Part shown: piece by piece, positions 7,689 to 17,021 of the stretch
Layout: each line of letters starts with the position of its first letter
How positions within the stretch are numbered: position 1 is the stretch's first letter
Assembly (NCBI GenBank): GCA_002869885.2
Contig: NEWR02000009.1
Span: forward strand, 473,707-537,706
Direction of reading: 5' to 3'
Length of the DNA stretch: 64,000 nucleotides
Origin: Nitrospira sp. CG24C
Lineage (GTDB): Bacteria > Nitrospirota > Nitrospiria > Nitrospirales > Nitrospiraceae
Position numbers and translations under genes: made by a program
The notes under the pieces: generated by a model
Database searches by the model: none
Told to the model about the DNA's origin: nothing
What the model saw: only the letters and a program-made list of their open reading frames with translations

Positions 7689-8789
7689 CTACTTCTTCGC
7701 CTTCGCCTTCTCTTCCTTGGCTTTTTCTGCGGCAGCTTTTACCGCGGCAGCCTTTTCTGCCGCAGCCGCAGCTGCAGCCTTCTGGACGTCTTCCTCGGTC
7801 TCCATCGATTTCAATGTCGTCAAGTATATCGTCACGGCCTTGGCATCGGCATCACTGAGCCCGAGCGCCGGCATCCTGGTTTCCGCATTCATCGCCTGCG
7901 GGTTGATCAACCATCGATAGACCCAGGTTCCATTCAATCTGAATCCTGCCCGGTCGAGCGGCGGCCCGACCTTGCCGCCATCGGGGCCGATACTATGGCA
8001 CCCGTTGCAGCCATACTTATTTTCATAGAGCCGTTGACCGAGCGCCACCGTCTTGGCGAGTTTGTCCGGCTTGATCGTGAGATCCGGTCTTGGAACGCTC
8101 GTGCCTTTTCCAGGTCTCGTCACCATATTCGTCATGGTAACCTGCGCAGCGTCGAGTTCTTTTTTCGCCTTAACCATAGCCGCCAACTCATTGGCGTAGG
8201 ATGATTCGTCTGGCTCAACATCTTTCTTGAGCGCTTCACTCTTCTTTTCTGCTTCCTCGCTTGCTTGTTTTTCGGCCGCCTCATAGGCCTTCGTGGCCTG
8301 CTCTAAGTTCGTTTTGGCTGTTTGGAGGGCTGTCTCCAGCTGTTTCTTCCGTTCTTCGACTTTAAACTCCATCTTTCCGCCATGGAGACCGCGAACATAC
8401 CCGACAATGGCCCAAATCTCTTCTTCCGAGAGGGTGTACTTGAAGGTCGGCATAGTTGGGACGGCAAAATCGTCGTCGCCGATTTCATCTCCGCCTACTT
8501 CGCTCGTGTCCTTCATATCGCGTGAAATCGTATTGAAGATATCTTCGTCTTTAAACGTGCTCATTTCTGACTTGTTCGTGAGATCTTTGGGCTTCGGATC
8601 CGGCATCGAGGACCAATTGAATCCTTCGTTCTGCTTTCCGCTCTCACCGTGGCAATGCGAGCAGTAATGGCCATAGAGTTCATGCCCCTTCCCGCCCTGC
8701 TCACTGGTACAGCCTGCCACGACAATCAAGGCACCGACCCAAGCCACTGCTCCCACCAATCCCATTGCGTATAGCCGAGCCGCCTTCAT
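7689..8789 (-). CDS. dihaem c-type cytochrome lipoprotein with coiled coil
   Basis: A 366-residue exported electron carrier. The signal peptide ends in a lipobox (VVAGC), so it is probably anchored on the periplasmic face of a membrane. The first haem site CSHCH lies near residue 45. A charged coiled coil of roughly 80 residues, rich in Glu, Lys and Ala, follows. The second site CNGCH lies near residue 250 and is followed by a likely Met ligand region (MPALGLSDADA). The tail is almost pure Ala/Lys/Glu. The start overlaps the upstream stop as ATGA (8786-8789), so it is translationally coupled as the last gene of the respiratory operon. A truncated duplicate lies at 5773-6503. Confidence 0.85.
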   Translation of the reverse strand: MKAARLYAMGLVGAVAWVGALIVVAGCTSEQGGKGHELYGHYCSHCHGESGKQNEGFNWSSMPDPKPKDLTNKSEMSTFKDEDIFNTISRDMKDTSEVGGDEIGDDDFAVPTMPTFKYTLSEEEIWAIVGYVRGLHGGKMEFKVEERKKQLETALQTAKTNLEQATKAYEAAEKQASEEAEKKSEALKKDVEPDESSYANELAAMVKAKKELDAAQVTMTNMVTRPGKGTSVPRPDLTIKPDKLAKTVALGQRLYENKYGCNGCHSIGPDGGKVGPPLDRAGFRLNGTWVYRWLINPQAMNAETRMPALGLSDADAKAVTIYLTTLKSMETEEDVQKAAAAAAAEKAAAVKAAAEKAKEEKAKAKK

Positions 8790-9652
8790 GCTGATTGCCC
8801 TTTCTTTAGCTTGCGGATCAGAACGAACTGAAATCCGAGAGCCAGGCCCACGGCAATGGCCGCATAATAATAACCAGTATAATTCGGTGGCGCCTCTGCG
8901 CGGAAATACCACCAGGATGAGACAGCCTTTTGAGACCCCTTCTCCTTCAGCTCGCCGCTGCTTGGATCTTTCTTGCCGTCCCAGGCAGCAAAGCCGATAT
9001 TGATGAAGCCGGCTGTCGTGATCAGCGTATCTTCTTCAGGATGCCCGGTGTCGAGCGGCCGCGAAAACACCACTTTCCATCTGCCGTTGGCATAGGCGCC
9101 TTTGGCCTTCACATCTTGGTGGTCCTGAATTTTTAGTGTACCGAAACCCTTGGCGTTCATGTCGACGCCTTTGCCGTCCTTGTTCTTCCAATACCAAATG
9201 TTGACTGGTCCGCCTTCCACTTGCGCCATCGGCTGGCCATGCGCAAAGTGCGCCTTCTTATCGCCCACCATAAACTGAACCGCGGCTGCGTCATCCGGAT
9301 CTTCCGTCGGATCGGCATACTCCAAAAGAATCGCCACGTTCGTCCCATCATGCAAGCCACGCACAATCATATCTTTGACTGTTGCTTCCAGATTACGGGT
9401 CGGCCAATGGACTTGAGGCGACATCGGGAATGTTGCCGGGGGCGCACTACTCCATATTGCCGCAGTCGGATCATCTGCCGGCAAGGCCCCCTTCACCAAC
9501 GGAGCGCTGACCGCCGAGCTTGCCTGAGTTTCTGCTGGAGCCTCAGCCTTGGGTTTTTCCTCGGCTGCGGCTGGCTGCACGATCAGAAACCCTATGGCAA
9601 GGCACACACCGCCGACGACATTCGGAACGATTCGACTGAGTCCACGTATCAT
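8786..9652 (-). CDS. DMSO-reductase gamma-like haem-binding membrane protein
   Basis: The 288-residue product has a signal peptide, a domain of about 190 residues resembling the ethylbenzene dehydrogenase gamma / cytochrome c-552-like haem-b fold, and one C-terminal helix (YYYAAIAVGLALGFQFVLI) with a basic tail. The first part of the domain (AIWSSAPPATFPMSPQ...) and the segment MIVRGLHDGTNVAILLEYAD are typical of the family. Such subunits pass electrons between a molybdoenzyme or quinone pool and cytochromes, and NxrC candidates in Nitrospira belong here. No molybdopterin subunit is present, so a role inside this operon's oxidase complex is my inference. The start at 9652 gives a proper signal peptide. 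Confidence 0.7.
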   Translation of the reverse strand: MIRGLSRIVPNVVGGVCLAIGFLIVQPAAAEEKPKAEAPAETQASSAVSAPLVKGALPADDPTAAIWSSAPPATFPMSPQVHWPTRNLEATVKDMIVRGLHDGTNVAILLEYADPTEDPDDAAAVQFMVGDKKAHFAHGQPMAQVEGGPVNIWYWKNKDGKGVDMNAKGFGTLKIQDHQDVKAKGAYANGRWKVVFSRPLDTGHPEEDTLITTAGFINIGFAAWDGKKDPSSGELKEKGSQKAVSSWWYFRAEAPPNYTGYYYAAIAVGLALGFQFVLIRKLKKGQSA

Positions 9653-9719
9653 AAGTTCCGTCCTCTCCCTACTCACTTCATCAGAGGTGTGGCTCTTTGC
9701 CTTCCTCGATATCTCTTCA

Positions 9720-9816
9720 GGGATGGGGGCTGATTGATCTCCCACTGCGCGCGTCCAACGAGGGCCTTCTGAGGCCGCGCGTTGCGCAAGCACAGGAGAT
9801 CAACAGGCTCCATCCC
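9720..9816. repeat. 97-bp terminal-inverted-repeat element in operon gap
   Basis: Arms at 9720-9742 and 9795-9816 are inverted repeats with a few mismatches. A nested GC-rich hairpin (GGCCTTCTGAGGCC) lies near the centre. The whole would fold into one long stem in the mRNA between the cytochrome at 9829-10545 and the gene at 8786-9652. Its right end recurs at 4-38. Confidence 0.75.
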
Positions 9817-9828
9817 ATCCTCTGCCCG

Positions 9829-10545
9829 CTATTCCCAGGTCCGAGGTGATTGATGCGCGCCATCATACTCACCCATGATGATTTTCCAGATCCATTCGTC
9901 GGGAAGTTCGAGCTCCCAGCGTGGCATCGCGGATTTCCACGGCATCCCTTCGATCGGAAGGCCGACGCCGCCCTTCTTAATCCGCCAGAAGAGATAACTT
10001 TCCTGGAGCATCGCGATCGTCGTGGGATCGGCGAAATTGGCCGGGGGAGGATTGAATCCCCTGGCTGCCGAACCCTTGCCGTCGAAGTTTCCTCCGTGGC
10101 AGGGAGAACAGAATGCCGCATAGAAACCTTTTCCCTGCTGAATCGTCTCCGGAGTCTTTGGAACCGGATTCGATAAGCCGGCATATTCGCCTGGCGGAGC
10201 CGGATGAATGGTCCTGTTTTCGCCAGGAGGCGCATCGCTGACCGCCGTACTGTTGTAAGTTTGCCAGCCGACCAGCAAAGGAAACAAAATCAAGACGACC
10301 CAACGCAAGGCTTGCAGCCCCCCAATGCCATCGCCAACCAGGAAACGTTGTATGGGACCCCAAAACTCTTCCTTGGACTCCGCACTCACTGTGGCTAGGA
10401 TGAGAAATCCCGATGTCGTCAGCAATAGGTACAGAAAAATCAAGCTGGCAGGGAGCGGCGCCGAACCTGGGACATTGGGCAACACAAATTTTAAAATCAA
10501 ATAGGTGACGACATTCAACAGGATCAGCTTGATTATCGGCCCCAT
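9829..10545 (-). CDS. membrane-anchored monohaem cytochrome c
   Basis: A 238-residue protein with three hydrophobic helices in its first 95 residues, followed by a periplasmic cytochrome c domain with one CSPCH site near residue 148 and a late Met-containing segment (GMPWKSAMPRWELEL) that could supply the axial ligand. It follows the gene at 10556-11179 by ten bases and shares its design of a membrane anchor plus one class-I-like haem domain. The two may pass electrons in series to or from the bd-like oxidase upstream. I do not recognise a named family beyond cytochrome c. Confidence 0.8.
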   Translation of the reverse strand: MGPIIKLILLNVVTYLILKFVLPNVPGSAPLPASLIFLYLLLTTSGFLILATVSAESKEEFWGPIQRFLVGDGIGGLQALRWVVLILFPLLVGWQTYNSTAVSDAPPGENRTIHPAPPGEYAGLSNPVPKTPETIQQGKGFYAAFCSPCHGGNFDGKGSAARGFNPPPANFADPTTIAMLQESYLFWRIKKGGVGLPIEGMPWKSAMPRWELELPDEWIWKIIMGEYDGAHQSPRTWE

Positions 10546-10555
10546 ACGTTCCTCC

Positions 10556-11179
10556 TCAGTGCGCTTGCGCCACGGCCATCGGACCGGACTGAGCTGCCTT
10601 CACCGGAGCGGCAGGCGCCTGTCCCGGCACGTCCAGTTCAGATGGATTGATAGAAATCGGTTCGCCGCTCATCTGCTGCAGGAATGCGATGACCGAAAGA
10701 ATTTCGTTCCTGGATAGCCCGATCGGGTTCTTATTGATGGCAGGCATCTCGGCTGGATACATCTTCGGCAAGCCTTCATGGCGATAGTCCTTATAGATAT
10801 AGGCCTGCGGCTGCGTCATACTTTCATAGAGAAACTCACGACTCAGTTTCGCACCGATTCCCTTCAGGTCCGGGCAGCGGGCCGACTCGCTGGGGCCGAT
10901 CGTGTGGCACAGCGCACATTGGCCCTTACTAAAGAAAATTTTCTGCCCAATCGCCGCCAAGTCGGTCGGGGTTTTGACCGTGGCGATGTCGAACTTCTCC
11001 TCAACGGGCGGCAATGACGCCATTTGCGGCACCGCCAACGCCGTGAGCATGAAGAGCCCAAGGACAATCGCAACGAATCCAATGACCCGCGGGAACACGG
11101 ATTTGATAAAGAGGAGAATGAGGATCCCGCTCCCTACCACCGAGAGACAAATCAACTGCAGTCTGGCAACTTCGCTCAT
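10556..11179 (-). CDS. membrane-anchored monohaem cytochrome c
   Basis: The 207-residue product has two N-terminal helices (residues about 8-25 and 30-50), then a cytochrome c domain with CALCH near residue 91 and a probable Met ligand in EGLPKMYPAEMPAI. The C-terminal 40 residues are Ala/Pro-rich and likely disordered. It lies between the second bd-like oxidase gene and another membrane cytochrome. An 80-base gap upstream holds a GAACTCA-type repeat. An electron-donor or relay role for the oxidase is inferred from position only. Confidence 0.8.
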   Translation of the reverse strand: MSEVARLQLICLSVVGSGILILLFIKSVFPRVIGFVAIVLGLFMLTALAVPQMASLPPVEEKFDIATVKTPTDLAAIGQKIFFSKGQCALCHTIGPSESARCPDLKGIGAKLSREFLYESMTQPQAYIYKDYRHEGLPKMYPAEMPAINKNPIGLSRNEILSVIAFLQQMSGEPISINPSELDVPGQAPAAPVKAAQSGPMAVAQAH

Positions 11180-11200
11180 ATTTCCCCTTCGGGTAGTTAG

Positions 11201-11268
11201 AAGTGCTGAGTTCTGAGTTCAACTCAAAACCCATAACTCAGAACTCAAAATTCAAAACTCAGAACTTA
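11201..11268. repeat. GAACTCA-word inverted-arm element (class B, copy 1)
   Basis: TGAGTTCTGAGTTC on the left faces repeated AACTCAGAACTCAAAA words on the right. It sits in the gap between the bd-like oxidase and the next cytochrome, and its right arm runs about ten bases into the 3' end of the oxidase gene (stop at 11259). Confidence 0.7.
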
Positions 11269-13124
11269 GGCGCCTTTGGAGCATCGAGCGCACTCGATGC
11301 GCCTGCCATCGCCGGCATACCATGGGGCAACTCCCCCTTACTCGGCGAGGCACTAACAGCTTTGGCCTTATCGCCCATCGTGGCCACCCAGAAAATGAAC
11401 GCGACAATCATGCAGAAAAAGAACGTGCACAAGGCCATGATCCCGGATGCATAGCCGAGAGCCGGTGAAAACGCGTATTGCGACGTATCGCGGACGACCC
11501 CGTAGACATGCCAATGGACGCGAGAGGACGACCGTGCATACCCCATCAAGGTCATCAGGAGGATGACCATGATCGCGTTGAGGACTAGGGAGTAGCCGGC
11601 ACGAGGCGGCATCTTGCCCCAGGCCATTTCTGTCGTAGTTTTAGCGCTCTTCATCAGCAAGGCTGTCAGCGGCGTGATGGTCAACATGACCCCGATCACG
11701 ATCAACACCTGCGACGTCGAGAAATAATTGATGCGAATGATTGCGGGGACGAAATACCCCCACACGCCGAGGATGATCACTGCGACGCCAGCAAGGACGA
11801 GTATGGCGCCCATGATCGCTTTGGCGATCTTCGCCCAGCCGGCCGTGTCTTGCTTACCAGCCCGCCAATACATGATGAAGCTCATGAACGTGACGAGAAT
11901 CATCAGGTTGGATACGGTCATTTTTGCCGACATGACGCCAAGAACCCCCAGCAGCGGATGGTGGCTCCCTCCCATCTTTGCCGCCTCTTCCAAACTCGCC
12001 ACGAGCGAATGGGGGGTCATCCAGACAGCCAGGCACAATAGGAGCACCACCAACATCGCCAACATCGGCTTCCGATACTTCAACGCAGACCCGGGGATGC
12101 GATAGGTGATCCCCAGCCAGAAATAATAGTTCGACCCGAGAAAGAGCACTCCGATGAGCATGGCTTGTAGAATGAACAGCCACGACAGGAAGCCTCCCAT
12201 CAGCGTGATGCCCATCTGTTGGTTGTACTGGTAAATCTCACGCATGAGCCAGTAGCCGGCAAACGGGAGCGCCAACAGACCGAAGACGCCGATGAAATTC
12301 CCGACATAGCCCATCCAGTCGTAGTGGTCACGCTCTTCCGGGGTCTTGGCAGACAGATAGCGAATCCCTGCGTAGGCGCCGCAGATATAACCACCCAGTA
12401 CCACGTTGGCGATGATCCGGTGAATGTTGACCGGCCACCAGGTCGGATTCCATGTCGCGGCCCAGGCCCGCGCCATATCCGTCCCTTCGGCAATCACAAC
12501 AGGGCTGGACTGGAACGTGGCCCAGGAGTTCGGTATGATCATGATAAAAAATGCAAAGACGTTGAGCATGAGGCCGAGAAAAATATGAAAGGTCTTCTTG
12601 CCGCCGTACTGCATTGCGTCCCAGCCATACCAATAGAGATACAACGTCGCGGTCTCGACCAAGAAGAGGATGCAATAGACAATAAACGACGGGAAGAAAA
12701 TATCGGTCAGATAGTTCATCAGCTTGGGATAAAACGCGATCAGCAGGAACAATAAGATGCCGCCGAAGAGCGCGGTTGTGGAATAAGCGGATGTCAGGAG
12801 CTTGGTGAATTCCTTGGCAAGTTTGTCGTAGCGCTTTTCGCCACCCCTCCAAGCCACGACTTCGCAGACCCAGGCAAACATCGGCACACCCAGCACAAAT
12901 CCCGCGAGCAGCAAATGGAGCTGCGCCACAACCCAGATGACGTTGCGGCTGCCGACGTAGGGAATGTCACGATACTCGGTCGGCGCTGCCGGTGCGACGT
13001 CTGCCCCAAAAACCAGCGCGGGAAGGCTGAGGAGGCCTGCTGCTATCGCGAACCCCAAGAGTGTTCCCCCGTGCCCACTCCCGCTACGGAGAAGCCTCTG
13101 AATCCATCCACCCTGATATCCCAT
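11259..13124 (-). CDS. cytochrome bd-like oxidase, paralogue 2
   Basis: A polytopic protein of about 621 residues, with around 14 hydrophobic helices where CydA has nine. It is related to the CydA-like proteins that occur in several copies in Nitrospira and have been proposed there as terminal oxidases. Conserved His candidates for haem include VIWVVAQLHLLLAGF and PVNIHRIIANVVLGG. The quinol-binding GRQPW motif of CydA is absent and no cydB lies nearby, so this is not a canonical bd oxidase. The start at 13124 has GAGGTGAGGG just upstream; the longer start at 13148 has no ribosome site. It follows cytochrome b, Rieske and a membrane protein, which suggests electron delivery from a bc-type complex. 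Confidence 0.8.
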   Translation of the reverse strand: MGYQGGWIQRLLRSGSGHGGTLLGFAIAAGLLSLPALVFGADVAPAAPTEYRDIPYVGSRNVIWVVAQLHLLLAGFVLGVPMFAWVCEVVAWRGGEKRYDKLAKEFTKLLTSAYSTTALFGGILLFLLIAFYPKLMNYLTDIFFPSFIVYCILFLVETATLYLYWYGWDAMQYGGKKTFHIFLGLMLNVFAFFIMIIPNSWATFQSSPVVIAEGTDMARAWAATWNPTWWPVNIHRIIANVVLGGYICGAYAGIRYLSAKTPEERDHYDWMGYVGNFIGVFGLLALPFAGYWLMREIYQYNQQMGITLMGGFLSWLFILQAMLIGVLFLGSNYYFWLGITYRIPGSALKYRKPMLAMLVVLLLCLAVWMTPHSLVASLEEAAKMGGSHHPLLGVLGVMSAKMTVSNLMILVTFMSFIMYWRAGKQDTAGWAKIAKAIMGAILVLAGVAVIILGVWGYFVPAIIRINYFSTSQVLIVIGVMLTITPLTALLMKSAKTTTEMAWGKMPPRAGYSLVLNAIMVILLMTLMGYARSSSRVHWHVYGVVRDTSQYAFSPALGYASGIMALCTFFFCMIVAFIFWVATMGDKAKAVSASPSKGELPHGMPAMAGASSALDAPKAPKF

Positions 13125-13149
13125 TGCCCTCACCTCATCATCTCCCATG

Positions 13150-14154
13150 TTACTGTTTCGCGGCGGTAGGCGCAGCCGGTTTCGTTGCGTCCGGCGCTTC
13201 CACTGTTTCTGTGCCTTCTTTGCCTTTTCCCTTGCTCTGCTCTTTTTCCAGTTCGGATTTCGCCCGCTGTTCTACCAACAATTCCACCTGCGCCGCAAGA
13301 CGTGCGATCATTTTTTCGTTTTTATTTAATATCTCAAGGGGTTTGATGGGAGGCTCGGCCATCACTTCAGGCTTCGTACAACAATCGTGTGGGTGGGGGG
13401 TAAATACCGGGAGAGAAAACCAGAACAGGACCGACAATACCACCGCCGCTCCGGACAATGCCGTCAGCATCCATCCTTGATCCAGCGGCACCCGCATCAA
13501 ATCCCAACGGACAATCAAGCCTTGATAATTCTCCGGCGCATGACCTGCCGTCTGCACCGTGCCACGGATCATGCGTCCCACCAGCGAGAAACCGATGACC
13601 AGCAACGCCAGCAGCGCCACTGTGGCTACCGTACTCCAGAGGGTCAGCTTAATACTAATCCCCTCCGCCACAGGAATTCCCCTCAGAACATCCGCCTCGA
13701 GTATCGAATAGGCGCCGGTTATCGCAGCTTCAGTGATCGTGCCCTGAGCCACCCAGAGGATCGGCACATAGATGGCCCCGACCAGCGCGCACTTCCACCA
13801 AAGCGTCAGACCTAGCCCACCTGGCGGTTCGCGCTGCAGCCGTTCGAGGAAAAACGTTCGTCCCACGATCCCGAGCGACCAGATGTCGATCGGAATGGCC
13901 AGCAAAAACAGCAACGCAATGCCGGAGCCTTCGCCGATGTTCGAACCCAAGGCCAAGGTGACTGTTGGAACCGCAAACACCGTGACCGGACTCGCCAGGA
14001 GCATCACAAAGGCGAGCGCGATTCTGTTTTCAAAATGCATGATCCCGAACGCCATGAACAAAACGGCCAAAGCAAGCTTGAACGGCAAGCCGGTCCAGAA
14101 GGCGGGCCAGAGAATTCCGAACCCCAGCTTTGTGGGAGACATGTGTTCGTTCAC
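13150..14154 (-). CDS. uncharacterised polytopic membrane protein of the respiratory operon
   Basis: The 334-residue product has about eight hydrophobic helices, then a basic Lys/Glu/Ala-rich tail with a short predicted coiled coil ([19 protein letters not shown]). A CC pair in [11 protein letters not shown] lies just after the last helix, together with two His, and could bind metal. I do not recognise the family. It begins with GTG one base after the cytochrome b stop and ends just before the second bd-like oxidase, so it is almost certainly part of the same membrane complex. The helices resemble no quinone-site or haem motif that I can name. Confidence 0.65.
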   Translation of the reverse strand: MNEHMSPTKLGFGILWPAFWTGLPFKLALAVLFMAFGIMHFENRIALAFVMLLASPVTVFAVPTVTLALGSNIGEGSGIALLFLLAIPIDIWSLGIVGRTFFLERLQREPPGGLGLTLWWKCALVGAIYVPILWVAQGTITEAAITGAYSILEADVLRGIPVAEGISIKLTLWSTVATVALLALLVIGFSLVGRMIRGTVQTAGHAPENYQGLIVRWDLMRVPLDQGWMLTALSGAAVVLSVLFWFSLPVFTPHPHDCCTKPEVMAEPPIKPLEILNKNEKMIARLAAQVELLVEQRAKSELEKEQSKGKGKEGTETVEAPDATKPAAPTAAKQ

Positions 14155-14155
14155 G

Positions 14156-15268
14156 CTAGTCCAAAAACTCTCGATTGATAATCGCCGACACCGTAAACAA
14201 CAGGATGGACGCTGTGAGCATGACCCATCCGATCAAGGCAAAAGGGCGCTTGAAAATATTCCGCTCCGGATTGCGGTCGAAGAAGGGCAATAGCACCAGC
14301 AGCACTCCAAGGAGACCGGGCAACCCCATCGAACCGAGAAACTGTCCCAACTCGCCGGAAAACATCTTGAGACGCAGATGCTGAAAGATGAATAAGAAGT
14401 ACCATTCCGGTTCCGGGTGATAATCCCCCGGGTCGGGGGTCGCCTCTTCCAGCAAAACCACCGGTTCCCAGAAGGCCATCGCGCTGACAGAGGCAAACAT
14501 CACCGCCATCCCGACCACATCCTTCCAAATCTGTCGTGGAAAAAAATAGTCGGTCTTCGCCTTCAATTCTGCCGGCGCGCCCCTGAATGGACCAGCTGGT
14601 CCCGCACATCGAAAGAGGAAAAGGTGCAACCCGGCCAACGCAATCAGAGCAGCTGGGAGCACCATCACGTGAATGACAAAGAACCGGCTCAAGGTCATCT
14701 GCCCAGGAGTCGGGCCTCCCTTGAGGAAGCGCGCCAGAAAGTCGCCCAAGACCGGCATCTTATCCACAATCTCGACGCCGACCGTCGTAGCCCAATAGGC
14801 TCGCTGGTCCCATGGAAGCAAATAGCCTGTAAAGCCGAATCCCATCACGAGGGCAAAAAGCGCCAACCCAACCAGCCAGATGAGCTCACGTGGTTTTTTA
14901 TACGCACCCCAGAGAAAGACTTGGGACATATGCGCGAAGACACAGACCACCATGGCGGTGGAGCCCCAGAAATGGTAACTCAGCAGGAACCAGCCGTAGT
15001 CGACGTCGTGAAGAATGTATTGGGTACTGGCGTAGGCATGGTCGGCGGTGGGGACATAGTAGAACATGAGCAGCACGCCCGTGATCGCCTGCATGATGAA
15101 GATAAATAATAGAATGGACCCGAAGACGTAGGCCCAACGAGAGCCGCCTGGGACCGACTCGTTGAGCATCTTGGCAGCGAGCAGCTTCAGCCCGACCCGT
15201 TCATCGACAAAGGTGAAGATCTTTTCGGCGACCGTTGGCTGCTCGCCGGCAGAAGGAATGTCGCTCAT
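14156..15268 (-). CDS. cytochrome b of a bc-type complex
   Basis: This 370-residue protein is the diheme quinol-oxidising subunit. It has eight or so helices. The first His pair is in LLSYHFWGS and VFAHMSQ, 14 residues apart. The second is in FFVIHVMV and AGLHLF, 15 apart, the b6f-like spacing. The quinol-site motif reads PEPEWYF. It is full length rather than split as in b6f. The ATG directly follows the TAG of the Rieske gene. With that protein and the adjacent cytochromes c it should form a complex III equivalent moving electrons between the quinone pool and cytochrome c. Confidence 0.93.
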   Translation of the reverse strand: MSDIPSAGEQPTVAEKIFTFVDERVGLKLLAAKMLNESVPGGSRWAYVFGSILLFIFIMQAITGVLLMFYYVPTADHAYASTQYILHDVDYGWFLLSYHFWGSTAMVVCVFAHMSQVFLWGAYKKPRELIWLVGLALFALVMGFGFTGYLLPWDQRAYWATTVGVEIVDKMPVLGDFLARFLKGGPTPGQMTLSRFFVIHVMVLPAALIALAGLHLFLFRCAGPAGPFRGAPAELKAKTDYFFPRQIWKDVVGMAVMFASVSAMAFWEPVVLLEEATPDPGDYHPEPEWYFLFIFQHLRLKMFSGELGQFLGSMGLPGLLGVLLVLLPFFDRNPERNIFKRPFALIGWVMLTASILLFTVSAIINREFLD

Positions 15269-16201
15269 CTATACAATCCGCGTTTGGGACTTCGTCCCGG
15301 CTTTGAATTCCATATCGATTATTTGCACCTCGCCACCCGCGGTCACCTGAATCGGCAGCAAGTCGAGATGACGTGGGGCGGGACCGTCCAGCACCTTGCC
15401 GGACGCATCATAGATGCTTAAATGGCAGGGGCAGAGAAAAACCTGCCCGAGCACCTTGTGTTTCCGCCATTTATAGGCGCAACCGAGGTGGGGACATTTG
15501 CCGGAAAATGCGAGATAGGGCATGTCCTTCTTATTGGTCCAGATGGCTTTCCCTGAAGAATCCAGGAATTCCATATCCTTCCCCTGATACACTTTTTCCA
15601 ATACCGCTGGAGTCGCCTTGACAAGCCACACGTTCTTCTCAATCTCCGCTTCAGGCATATAGACTTCTTTGATCTTGCGCTTGTACTGGAACTGAATCCC
15701 GGTATCCTCCGTCTTTATCTTCCCGATGTTGCCGACCTTCAGCCATCCGTTGTCGAGCGGCGCATACATCGGCTTCATCAAGAACTTCATCACGGGGTAG
15801 ACCAGCGGCAATCCGATAAACAGCCCCGTCACGTAGGTCAAATTTGCAAAAAACGCCCGCCGCTTGACGTTCCGTTCTAACTCAGGGAACGGCACCAGGA
15901 CTTCGCCCGGCGTGACGTGAATATGTTTTTCAAGGCCCGGGATTTCGACTTCATGCAGCGTGACATAGTCCTCACGATTAAAGGGCTGCATGCCCATGAT
16001 TTCCGACGAGGACGTCCGCAGTTGCACCAGATCGTCCGTCACGACCTGTACCGCTCCCATAGGCACTTGCCGTTCGCCCGCGCCGTTCATCGACACGACG
16101 AGGTGGCTGACCTCATGGGAGAGTGGGTCCATGATGACCCTGGACACCTCTCCAACTTCTCGGTCTAGACAGCGGACTTTCGACTTCAGTTGAGGCTGCA
16201 T
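15269..16201 (-). CDS. Rieske iron-sulfur protein with N-terminal PRC-barrel-like domain
   Basis: The 310-residue protein has three parts. Residues 1-90 look like a PRC-barrel (GEVSRVIMDPLSHEVSHLVV...VPMGAVQVV). A hydrophobic helix lies near residues 135-155. The Rieske [2Fe-2S] domain then carries CPHLGC and CPCHLSIYD, giving two Cys and two His ligands plus the disulfide Cys pair. Ordinary Rieske subunits begin with the membrane anchor, so the soluble front domain is unusual. It would sit on the cytoplasmic side and might tether the complex or sense a ligand. The gene is flanked tightly by a cytochrome c gene and cytochrome b. Confidence 0.88.
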   Translation of the reverse strand: MQPQLKSKVRCLDREVGEVSRVIMDPLSHEVSHLVVSMNGAGERQVPMGAVQVVTDDLVQLRTSSSEIMGMQPFNREDYVTLHEVEIPGLEKHIHVTPGEVLVPFPELERNVKRRAFFANLTYVTGLFIGLPLVYPVMKFLMKPMYAPLDNGWLKVGNIGKIKTEDTGIQFQYKRKIKEVYMPEAEIEKNVWLVKATPAVLEKVYQGKDMEFLDSSGKAIWTNKKDMPYLAFSGKCPHLGCAYKWRKHKVLGQVFLCPCHLSIYDASGKVLDGPAPRHLDLLPIQVTAGGEVQIIDMEFKAGTKSQTRIV

Positions 16202-16202
16202 G

Positions 16203-17009
16203 CTACTTCTTCTTGATCGGCTTCGGTGTGTTCACAGATGTATTTTTGAATGTACTCAGCCACGTGGCGATCGCGGTGATGTCGTTGGGCTCCATGACAT
16301 CCTTAAACTTGTCCGGCATCTTGCCCTTTTCCCAATCCTTTTCAAATCCCTCTGCCATAAAGCTCTTGGGGTCCATAATTTTCTGCTTAATTTCATCGAC
16401 CGTGAGGTAGGAACCGATGTTGTCCAGCTCCGGACCGCGTTTCTTTCCACCCTCACCTTTTAATTTATGGCAGTTGTAACATTCTTGCAGTTGCCACTGC
16501 TCTTCACCCAGCTTCATAAAGTCTCCGGCTGCTGCCGCCTTGGGCACGATCGGGGACTCGGCGACCGGCGGCGCTGGCTCTTTCACCGCCCGGCCTCCGC
16601 CCAATGACATGAGCCGCACCTCTAAGGCTTTCACCTGCTCATCGAGCGCTTTTACCCGCGCAATCAGCTCCTCAGCCTTTCCCTGTTCAGTCGCGGCCAG
16701 TTTGGGCTTCAATATCTTGGCGATCTTTCCCTTTTCATCTTCCGGATCGAACTGCGGCCACATCGAGGCGCCGGAAACGAATACCGTGCACAGCACGACA
16801 TAGAACACCACGATGGAGATCACGGACTTCGCTCCGCTCATGGTTCTGACCGATGGCGCGTCCAGCAGCATGAAAACGGCAGCCCCGAACATCGCCTGGC
16901 CGAAAAACATCATCTGGAAAACGGATGGAAACTCGAGCGCCCTCGAAATACCGACAAGCGCAATGCCCACTACCAGACCGATCGACAGCTTCTTAATTAC
17001 ATTCCACAT
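16203..17009 (-). CDS. membrane cytochrome c of the bc-type complex
   Basis: The 268-residue product has three hydrophobic helices in the first 90 residues, then a Glu/Lys-rich helix (about 100-130) and a cytochrome c domain with one haem site CYNCH near residue 180. A likely Met ligand lies in EKGKMPDKF. Only one base separates it from the Rieske gene. Its position beside Rieske and cytochrome b makes it the likely cytochrome-c1 substitute, although sequence similarity to cytochrome c1 itself is not evident. Confidence 0.83.
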   Translation of the reverse strand: MWNVIKKLSIGLVVGIALVGISRALEFPSVFQMMFFGQAMFGAAVFMLLDAPSVRTMSGAKSVISIVVFYVVLCTVFVSGASMWPQFDPEDEKGKIAKILKPKLAATEQGKAEELIARVKALDEQVKALEVRLMSLGGGRAVKEPAPPVAESPIVPKAAAAGDFMKLGEEQWQLQECYNCHKLKGEGGKKRGPELDNIGSYLTVDEIKQKIMDPKSFMAEGFEKDWEKGKMPDKFKDVMEPNDITAIATWLSTFKNTSVNTPKPIKKK

Positions 17010-17021
17010 ACAGATTCTCGG

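Noticed and set aside
8786-9652. Firm call as NxrC of nitrite oxidoreductase
   Set aside because: Fold agrees, but no nxrA or nxrB is present and the gene is within the bd-like/bc operon.
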